A stretch of DNA of 11,562 bases, from contig QGVC01000087.1 of assembly GCA_003242645.1 (NCBI GenBank), forward strand, positions 1 to 11,562. Reading direction: 5' to 3'. This document shows, in pieces, positions 6,540 through 11,562 of the stretch. Made by a program: the position numbers and the translations under genes. Positions within the stretch are counted from its first letter, which is position 1. Each line of letters opens with the position of its first letter. The DNA comes from Pseudomonadota bacterium. Lineage in GTDB: Bacteria > Pseudomonadota > Alphaproteobacteria > Rhizobiales > Hyphomicrobiaceae. Below the pieces are notes generated by a model. The model saw only the letters and a list, made by a program, of their open reading frames with translations, ran no database searches and was not told the DNA's origin.

Positions 6540-7736
6540 ATGAACAAGGTCCACCCACAGGAGTTCGACCCTACCATCGAGCGCCGAGTTCTCGAGGCGC
6601 AGCAGCCGTCGAGCAAGGTCATGCACTTCGACGAGCCGCTGTTGCTCGACTGTGGGCAGACGCTGGCGCCGTTCGATCAAGCTTATCAGACGTATGGCGA
6701 GCTAAACGCCGACAAGTCGAACGCCATCTTGGTTTGCCACGCGTTGACGGGCGACCAGCACGTGGCAAATCGACACCCCGTCACCGGCAAGCCTGGGTGG
6801 TGGGAGACGATGGTCGGCCCTGGCAAACCGATCGACACGAACCGCTTCTTCGTCATTTGTCCCAACATCATCGGCGGTTGCATGGGCTCTACTGGGCCCG
6901 CGTCCATCGATCCTTCGACCGGCAAGCCCTATGGCCTGAACTTTCCGGTTATAACGATCGGCGACATGGTCGATGCCCAAGTCCGGCTGATCGATCGGCT
7001 CGGCATCGACCAGCTCTTCTGCGTTATTGGCGGCTCGATGGGCGGCATGCAGGTGCTGGAGTGGGCGGCCCGCTACAAGGAGCGCGTCTTTGCGGCCGTG
7101 CCGATCGCGACGGCGGCAATGCATTCCGCTCAAAATATCGCTTTCCACGAGGTGGGCCGGCAGGCCGTGATGGCTGATCCCGACTGGTGCGGCGGCCGTT
7201 ACCTCGAGTTCGGACGCGTACCCCGGCGCGGCCTGGCGGTGGCGCGGATGGCAGCGCACATCACCTATCTCTCGGAGGAGGCGCTGCACCGCAAGTTCGG
7301 CCGCAATCTGCAGGACCGGACGGATCGTTCCTTTTCCTTTAGCGCCGACTTCCAGGTCGAGAGCTACCTCAGGCATCAGGGCATCAGCTTCGTTGATCGC
7401 TTCGATGCCAACAGCTACCTCTACATCACGCGGGCCATGGACTACTTCGACCTGGCGGCGGAGCATGGTCACGTGCTGGCCAACGCCTTCAGAGGGACGA
7501 AGACGCGATTCTGCGTCGTCTCCTTTACGAGTGACTGGCTGTATCCGACACGAGAGTCCAAGAGAATCGTGCAGGCGCTGAACGCCGTCGCCGCCAACGT
7601 GTCGTTCGTGGAAATCGAAAGCGATAAAGGCCACGACGCCTTCTTGCTCGACGAGCCCGAACTGTTCGCAACCATCCGCGGGTTCATCAATTCCGCGGCG
7701 GCCAAGCGGGGCATTCCGCCCGCTCGCGAGGCTTAA
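6540..7736 (+). CDS. metX: Homoserine O-acyltransferase (MetX)
   Basis: This 398-residue alpha/beta-hydrolase-fold enzyme acylates homoserine (with acetyl- or succinyl-CoA) at the entry to methionine synthesis. Family features are [14 protein letters not shown] (64-77), [13 protein letters not shown] (108-120), and the nucleophile elbow GGSMGGMQ with Ser166. Asp332 in FTSDWLYP and His365 in DKGHDAFLL complete the catalytic triad. [11 protein letters not shown] and the helical lid (about 190-310) are also typical. The length fits the family. I cannot decide acetyl versus succinyl specificity; MetX proteins paired with MetW in Proteobacteria are sometimes succinyltransferases. The start at 6540 is supported by GAGGGA. 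metW follows 22 bases after the stop, and MetW is known to act together with MetX in several bacteria. Confidence 0.95.
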   Translation: MNKVHPQEFDPTIERRVLEAQQPSSKVMHFDEPLLLDCGQTLAPFDQAYQTYGELNADKSNAILVCHALTGDQHVANRHPVTGKPGWWETMVGPGKPIDTNRFFVICPNIIGGCMGSTGPASIDPSTGKPYGLNFPVITIGDMVDAQVRLIDRLGIDQLFCVIGGSMGGMQVLEWAARYKERVFAAVPIATAAMHSAQNIAFHEVGRQAVMADPDWCGGRYLEFGRVPRRGLAVARMAAHITYLSEEALHRKFGRNLQDRTDRSFSFSADFQVESYLRHQGISFVDRFDANSYLYITRAMDYFDLAAEHGHVLANAFRGTKTRFCVVSFTSDWLYPTRESKRIVQALNAVAANVSFVEIESDKGHDAFLLDEPELFATIRGFINSAAAKRGIPPAREA

Positions 7737-7758
7737 GGGCTGCGCTATAGGAATACTG

Positions 7759-8400
7759 ATGCTTCGGTCACAACAGCCTTTGCAGACGACGCCCCGTGTC
7801 GACCATCTTCTCATCGCGGAGATGGTGACGGAAAACGCGCGCGTGTTGGACGTCGGTTGCGGTGACGGCGCGCTGTTGGATCTGCTGATTCAGACCAAGG
7901 GGGTTGATGGCCGCGGCATCGAGATCGAGCGCGATCGCGTGAATGCCTGCGTCGCGCGGGGATTGTCCGTCATCCAAGGCGATGCGGACGTTGATCTGGA
8001 TGACTACCCTGATGACGCGTTCGACTACGCCATTCTGAGCCTCACAATTCAGGCGACGCACAGGCCGAAGGCGGTTCTTGAGAATCTGCTCCGCATCGGC
8101 AGATACGCGATCGTTTCATTCCCGAACTTCGGCCATTGGAAAGTGCGGTGGCAGCTCCTTTTTCACGGCCGCATGCCGCAGACGGAAAACCTTCCGGAGC
8201 CTTGGTACGAGTCGCCGAACGCACACCTGTGCACAATTCGGGATTTCGCGGACTTGTGTGAAAAGGTGGATGCGGAGGTTGTGCGTTCGGCCGCTTTCAA
8301 CTCGTCAGGCCGGCAGCTTTCGCCACACGCGCCGCTCGTTATGCAGAATATTTTTGGTGAGAAAGCTGTGTTTCTGCTGAGGCGCCGTTCGGCGTACTGA
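7759..8400 (+). CDS. metW: Methionine biosynthesis protein MetW
   Basis: This 213-residue protein has a class I methyltransferase fold. Motif I is VLDVGCGDG (29-37), with an acidic residue ending strand 2 in GIEIE (Glu55) and the family-specific block VSFPNFGHWKVRWQLLFHGRMP (about 119-140), followed by LPEPWYESPNAHLCTIRDF. MetW is required alongside MetX for homoserine acylation in several proteobacteria and appears to support MetX rather than act as a plain methyltransferase. AGGA at 7749-7752 precedes the ATG by six bases. About ten residues precede the usual TPRVDHLLIA start region. The gene is co-transcribed with metX, and its last 62 bases overlap the 3' end of the opposite-strand methyltransferase gene. 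Confidence 0.95.
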   Translation: MLRSQQPLQTTPRVDHLLIAEMVTENARVLDVGCGDGALLDLLIQTKGVDGRGIEIERDRVNACVARGLSVIQGDADVDLDDYPDDAFDYAILSLTIQATHRPKAVLENLLRIGRYAIVSFPNFGHWKVRWQLLFHGRMPQTENLPEPWYESPNAHLCTIRDFADLCEKVDAEVVRSAAFNSSGRQLSPHAPLVMQNIFGEKAVFLLRRRSAY

Positions 8401-9148
8401 GGGCGCTGTTGCTGGGCTCGGCGCGCGGTGTCGCCGTGCCAGGGGCGGTGACGAGGCGGCCGATCACGCGCGTAGGCGCTTTCTTCGCGACGGGTGCGGT
8501 CAGCTCCTTCTGTGCCTCCACGATAATGACTCCGCCAAATCCGCGAGATAGCCGCGCACCCATGCGCTCGAAGGCCGGAGCAGACCTCATCAGTACGGGC
8601 GACTCGATTGGCGGCACGAAAAGGGCGGCCGACCAGTCGAACGAGCTGAACATCGACTCGGTCAGGAGCGTTTCGAGCTGGGTGCGGCTGTAGGGCCGGC
8701 CTTGGCCAAAAGGCGTGCGGTCGAGCCGCGCCCAAAGACCCCGGCGGTTCGGCACGATCAGCATCAGCCGCCCCTGCGGTGTGAGCACACGCCAGATCTC
8801 TCGCAGGAGCTGCCGGGGACGGCCAGCATTCTCAAGGCAATGGACGACAAGCAACCTGTCCACGGAGTTGTCGGGAAGGGGAAGCCGTTCGTCCTCCACG
8901 AGGACGCTCATCTTCGGACCGACATCGGGCCAGACCAGCGCTCCCTGACCAATCGGCATGAAAGCGCCGATGCGCAGGGCCTCACCGCGAAAGGTGCCGA
9001 GATAGGGTGTTGCAAAGCCGAGCCCGATCAGCGTCTCTCCCTGCAGCCGCCGCCAACGGGCCCGAATACGATGGGCCAGAAGCCTTCGAACCATTAGGCC
9101 GACCGGCTTGTTATAGAAATCCCTGAGCTCGATGACGTCGAAGTGCAT
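8339..9148 (-). CDS. Class I SAM-dependent methyltransferase-like protein
   Basis: This 269-residue protein resembles a methyltransferase-domain family that sits beside gloB in many alphaproteobacteria; its substrate is unknown to me. The N-terminus VIELRDFYNKPVGLMVRRLLAHRI is typical of the group. Motif I is replaced by LIGLGFATPYL (40-50), lacking the usual acidic residue and GxGxG. The second half of the fold is clear: LPLPDNSVDRLLVVHCLENA (89-108), LREIWRVLTPQGRLMLIVPNRRGLWAR (115-141) and TPFGQGRPYSRTQL (145-158). From about 215 the protein is low-complexity (Ala/Pro/Thr/Ser/Lys), which is also the part overlapping metW. The ATG at 9148 has only a weak ribosome binding site. It diverges from gloB across 142 bases, so shared regulation is possible. 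The name is secure only at the domain level. Confidence 0.8.
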   Translation of the reverse strand: MHFDVIELRDFYNKPVGLMVRRLLAHRIRARWRRLQGETLIGLGFATPYLGTFRGEALRIGAFMPIGQGALVWPDVGPKMSVLVEDERLPLPDNSVDRLLVVHCLENAGRPRQLLREIWRVLTPQGRLMLIVPNRRGLWARLDRTPFGQGRPYSRTQLETLLTESMFSSFDWSAALFVPPIESPVLMRSAPAFERMGARLSRGFGGVIIVEAQKELTAPVAKKAPTRVIGRLVTAPGTATPRAEPSNSALSTPNGASAETQLSHQKYSA

Positions 9149-9217
9149 ATGGCTCGCTAAGCACCGGCTTTCTCAGCCGAATCCGGCAACAATGATTTCG
9201 GGACGAGACGTCGGTAG

Positions 9218-9245
9218 TTGCAATCCCCGGACCCGCTGATACGTT
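9218..9245 (+). promoter_or_regulatory. Candidate gloB promoter
   Basis: TTGCAA (9218-9223) and TACGTT (9240-9245) are 16 bases apart. Transcription would start near 9252, downstream of the in-frame ATG at 9249, which agrees with the GTG start chosen for gloB. The match is moderate and made by eye. Confidence 0.35.
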
Positions 9246-9278
9246 TCGATGCTGCCCACCGATGATAGTGCCAATCAT

Positions 9279-9282
9279 GGAG
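9279..9282 (+). promoter_or_regulatory. Ribosome binding site that decides the gloB start
   Basis: GGAG lies eight bases before the GTG at 9291. The upstream ATG at 9249 has no such site, and starting there would add 14 residues that do not look like the GloB N-terminus. Confidence 0.6.
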
Positions 9283-9290
9283 CTCCAGCC

Positions 9291-10061
9291 GTGGCCAAGC
9301 TCGAAATTCATCAGTTTCTTTGCCTCAGCGACAACTACGGCGTACTCATCAGGGATGCCGAGGCCGATGTGGTTGCATCGATCGACGCACCTGAGGCAGG
9401 GGCCGTCAAACGGGCGCTCGACGAGAAGGGTTGGCGCCTGACGCACATCCTTACCACGCATTATCACTCGGATCACACCAGCGGAAATACGCAGCTCAAG
9501 GCGGAGACCAACTGCACGATCATCGGTCCCCGGGGCGAGGCCGCGAAGATACCGGGGCTGGACCAGGCCGTCGGTGAGGGAGATGTCTTCCAGTTCGGCT
9601 CCTTTCAGGTTCACGTATTCGATTGTCCGGGCCACACCGCGGGTCACATCATCTACTGGATCCCTGCGGCAGACGTGGCCTTCGTGGGTGACGTTCTGTT
9701 CGCCATCGGCTGCGGGCGGGTAAACGAGGCGCCCTACGAGACGATGTGGAAGTCGCTGGAGAAGATCATGGCGCTGCCGCCGGCGACAAAGGTCTACTTC
9801 GGCCACGAGTACACCTTGTCTAACGCCAAGTTCGCGTTGACGATCGAGCCCGAGAACGAGGAGCTTCAGAAGCGCGCGAAGGAAGTCGAGCAAATGGTTG
9901 CCGCCGGGCAGCCTACATGTCCGACCCGCATCGACCTGGAGCTTGCGACCAACCCGTTCTTGAGGCCGAACAGTCCTCACATCCGCCAGCGTCTCGGCAT
10001 GATGGGCGAGCCGGACTGGAAAGTGTTCGCCGAAATCCGCGAGCGGAAGAACCGGTTTTGA
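9291..10061 (+). CDS. gloB: Hydroxyacylglutathione hydrolase (glyoxalase II)
   Basis: This metallo-beta-lactamase-fold enzyme hydrolyses S-lactoylglutathione to lactate and glutathione, the second step of methylglyoxal detoxification in the cytosol. From the GTG start it has 256 residues, the usual GloB length. Metal ligands are visible in TTHYHSDH (His57, His59, Asp61, His62), PGHTAGH (His115), FVGDVLF (Asp134) and YFGHEYT (His172). CGRVNEAPYETMW and the C-terminal HxxD-bearing hydroxyacylglutathione-binding region (about 175-256) complete the family pattern, with NPFLRPNSPHIR near 211-222. The N-terminal HQFLCLSDNYGVLI is typical. The gene stands alone on its strand, divergent from a methyltransferase-like gene, and is followed by a possible terminator hairpin. 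Together with ChaC it is one of two glutathione-related genes in the window. Confidence 0.95.
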   Translation: MAKLEIHQFLCLSDNYGVLIRDAEADVVASIDAPEAGAVKRALDEKGWRLTHILTTHYHSDHTSGNTQLKAETNCTIIGPRGEAAKIPGLDQAVGEGDVFQFGSFQVHVFDCPGHTAGHIIYWIPAADVAFVGDVLFAIGCGRVNEAPYETMWKSLEKIMALPPATKVYFGHEYTLSNAKFALTIEPENEELQKRAKEVEQMVAAGQPTCPTRIDLELATNPFLRPNSPHIRQRLGMMGEPDWKVFAEIRERKNRF

Positions 10062-10068
10062 CCATCTC

Positions 10069-10102
10069 GAGCCGCGTCGGTTCTTCTACCCCGGGGCGGC
10101 TC
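10069..10102 (+). terminator. Possible hairpin terminator after gloB
   Basis: GAGCCGC (10069-10075) pairs perfectly with GCGGCTC (10096-10102), seven mostly G-C pairs with a 20-base loop, starting eight bases after the gloB stop. The following bases are CT-rich rather than a T-run, so intrinsic termination is possible but not certain. Confidence 0.4.
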
Positions 10103-10122
10103 TCTCACTGAATTTTGACAGC

Positions 10123-10177
10123 CCGTCATTCTCCCGCCCCGCGCGTGTGCAATGCTTGAGTGATTCGCGAATGACGG
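10123..10177. repeat. Inverted repeat with 9-bp arms
   Basis: CCGTCATTC (10123-10131) and GAATGACGG (10169-10177) are exact reverse complements across 37 bases; the 3' arm is preceded by the palindrome TTCGCGAA. The CGTCATTC/GAATGACG core resembles arms of short intergenic palindromic repeats known in some alphaproteobacteria. I cannot tell from one copy whether this is such a repeat. Confidence 0.4.
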
Positions 10178-10221
10178 CCTCGCTTGGCGTTATCCACTAG
10201 AAGTGCACCTTCGGAGTGGAG

Positions 10222-10258
10222 TTAACACTTTGTTACTCAATTAGAATTCGTTTAGTCC
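10222..10258 (+). promoter_or_regulatory. Candidate promoter with a CtrA-like box for the NYN gene
   Basis: TTGTTA (10230-10235) and TAGTCC (10253-10258) are 17 bases apart, a fair sigma70-type pair. Overlapping the -35 is TTAA (10222-10225), seven bases, then TTAC (10233-10236), one base off the TTAA-N7-TTAA consensus of the alphaproteobacterial cell-cycle regulator CtrA. The leader to the ATG at 10349 would be about 85 nt and contains the hairpin at 10297-10317. Match by eye only. Confidence 0.3.
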
Positions 10259-10296
10259 TGAACCGAGGCACCGCTGCGCTTGCGGCGCCGCAACGA

Positions 10297-10317
10297 CTCG
10301 TAAAAAGTCTTTTCGAG
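10297..10317. other. Short hairpin in the leader of the NYN gene
   Basis: CTCG-T-AAAA (10297-10305) pairs with TTTTCGAG (10310-10317) with one bulged T and a four-base loop. The read-through on either strand has a short T-run within the stem. It may be a weak structure in the leader; no role is evident. Confidence 0.3.
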
Positions 10318-10348
10318 CACTCAAACGGCGGGCAGCGGGGGCTTACGA

Positions 10349-11562
10349 ATGAAGCGTGAGACTTCAGGACAGATCCTGAGCGCGATCTTTGTCGATTACG
10401 ACAACGTGTACCTGTCTCTGAAGCGCAGGAGCGAGGAGGCTGCCAAGCGCTTCGCCAAAGACGCTAGCGTGTGGCTCGCCGAAATCGAAAGTGGCCGCCT
10501 GATCTCCCCGACCAACAAGCTGCCCAGCAATGTTCAACGTCGGATCGTTCTGAACCGGTGCTACGGTAACCCAGTGCCGCGCCGCAACCAGAACGACAAC
10601 TCGACGGATATGAACTCTTTCCCGTTCGTCAGGCACCACTTCTTGCGAGCGGGCTTCGAGGTCATAGATTGCCCGCCCCTGACGGCCCAGCTCAAGAATT
10701 CATCCGACATCCGCATGGTCATGGACGTCCGTGATTATCTCCATCACGAGACGTATTTCGATGAGTTCATCATTCTGTCGGGTGATGCGGATTTTACGCC
10801 TGTTCTACACCGGCTGCGGGCCCATGCTCGGCGTACGATCGTGTTCGCGAACGATTACACGGCGGCGCCCTACGTTGCGATTGCTGATGGTGAGATTCGC
10901 GAACCAGATCTCATCAATGTCCTCCTGAATAATCCCGGGACAGAAGCAGAAGCTCCAGGCCGCGCAGCCACGACGAGCGACCTGCGCCGCGAAATCATGG
11001 CTGAAGTCACAGGGGCTGTCCGCAATTCGGACACGCCTCTGCCATTGGAGGTTCTGGCTGAGCGCGCAACCCGTGCCCTGGGGCACGATCGCACCGTCGG
11101 GACCAATTGGGCGGGTGCTGGCAGCTTCCGCGATCTACTCCTTCAAAGCCTTCCCGAGGGCATTCGGCTTAGCGAGCAGCCGCCGTACGTCGTCTACGAC
11201 GCTACGCGGACCGGGCCCGAGGAGCTCGCTTCGTCGCGGAGTGATCGGACGGCGGGGTTGTTGGCCCCGCGTCAGAGTCGGCCTGCGTCAGCTGCTTCGG
11301 CGGCTGCATCCGTGTTGGCCAAGGCGATCGAGCCCTTTGGCCTTTCGAGGCGGTCGACGGCTCAGCAGCCCCCGCAGACCAGCTATCGCCCAAGCAGCCC
11401 ATCTCTGGCGCAGTCGTTTCACGATGCGATGACCGGGTCGGCGCAGCCTCCGCGCTCACTCGCGCCACCCTCTGCGCCACCGCCGCAGGCTCCTCAGCCC
11501 TCTTCGCGAGGTGCTGAAGGTGCGACGGCGCTTCAACAGTCCATCGCGCGCATTCATGAAGC
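10349..11562 (+). CDS. NYN-domain ribonuclease-like protein with OST-HTH/LOTUS-like domain, 3' truncated
   Basis: The frame is open for 404 codons from the ATG at 10349 to the window end, with no stop. Residues 9-195 form a NYN (PIN-like, LabA/DUF88) domain: AIFVDYDNV (Asp16, Asp18), SSDIRMVMDVRDYL (Asp120, Asp126) and IILSGDADFTPVL (Asp146, Asp148) supply the acidic metal-binding cluster of this nuclease fold. Residues about 208-284 look like an OST-HTH/LOTUS domain (DLRREIMAEV, then WAGAGSFRDLLLQSLP and PPYVVYD), a module thought to bind RNA. Residues 286-390 are a low-complexity Pro/Ala/Ser linker, and ALQQSIARIHE at the edge may open a further helical domain. The family context suggests RNA cleavage or binding; its target is unknown. 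The ribosome binding site is only a G-run near 10336-10341. The gene is separated from gloB by 287 non-coding bases and is probably a separate transcription unit. Confidence 0.85.
   Translation, partial: MKRETSGQILSAIFVDYDNVYLSLKRRSEEAAKRFAKDASVWLAEIESGRLISPTNKLPSNVQRRIVLNRCYGNPVPRRNQNDNSTDMNSFPFVRHHFLRAGFEVIDCPPLTAQLKNSSDIRMVMDVRDYLHHETYFDEFIILSGDADFTPVLHRLRAHARRTIVFANDYTAAPYVAIADGEIREPDLINVLLNNPGTEAEAPGRAATTSDLRREIMAEVTGAVRNSDTPLPLEVLAERATRALGHDRTVGTNWAGAGSFRDLLLQSLPEGIRLSEQPPYVVYDATRTGPEELASSRSDRTAGLLAPRQSRPASAASAAASVLAKAIEPFGLSRRSTAQQPPQTSYRPSSPSLAQSFHDAMTGSAQPPRSLAPPSAPPPQAPQPSSRGAEGATALQQSIARIHE

Noticed and set aside
6702..7814. Open frame of 370 codons on the minus strand across metX
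   Set aside because: It lies antisense to metX with an intact catalytic triad; no domain visible.
9111..9980. Open frame of 289 codons on the minus strand across gloB
   Set aside because: It lies antisense to gloB and would overlap the methyltransferase gene start; shadow frame.

Overview
The window reads as ordinary, gene-dense chromosome of an alphaproteobacterium, most likely a member of the Hyphomicrobiales (Hyphomicrobium/Bradyrhizobium-like). The reasons are the GC-rich coding sequence, the adenosylcobalamin-dependent (class II) ribonucleotide reductase, and a methionine/aromatic block (hisC-tyrA divergent from metX-metW, followed by a methyltransferase divergent from gloB) that matches a gene order I remember from this order. 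The taxonomic call is inference from gene content, not a database match.

Layout: (1) 2-334, the 3' end of a PlsC-type acyltransferase. (2) 397-2805, nrdJ, with its own good sigma70-like promoter in the 62-bp gap. (3) 2806-3117, a non-coding stretch with several inverted repeats. (4) 3118-3546, a small uncharacterised protein that faces (5) a leftward operon, hisC (6353-5247), tyrA (5250-4297), chaC (4285-3569), whose genes overlap or nearly overlap. (6) 6354-6539, a divergent control region. (7) Rightward metX (6540-7736) and metW (7759-8400). (8) A leftward methyltransferase (9148-8339) whose 3' end overlaps the end of metW on the opposite strand. (9) Divergent gloB (9291-10061). (10) A 287-bp non-coding region with a possible terminator, a long-arm inverted repeat and a CtrA-like box. 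(11) From 10349 to the window end, a large open gene for a NYN-nuclease plus OST-HTH/LOTUS-like protein with a Pro/Ala/Ser-rich tail; its 3' end is outside the window.

Functionally, the centre makes amino acids: HisC and TyrA serve histidine/tyrosine/phenylalanine synthesis, and MetX with MetW acylates homoserine for methionine. ChaC and GloB both act on glutathione or its thioesters. NrdJ supplies deoxyribonucleotides without needing an iron or manganese radical cofactor.

I see no clear mobile element, CRISPR array, tRNA or rRNA, and no strong evidence of a wholly new multi-gene system. The most worthwhile leads are the metX leader RNA, which can form mutually exclusive folds over the ribosome binding site; the NYN-LOTUS gene; the 142-residue orphan with a possible GIY-YIG-like layout; and the structured intergenic regions at 2855-2939 and 10123-10177.
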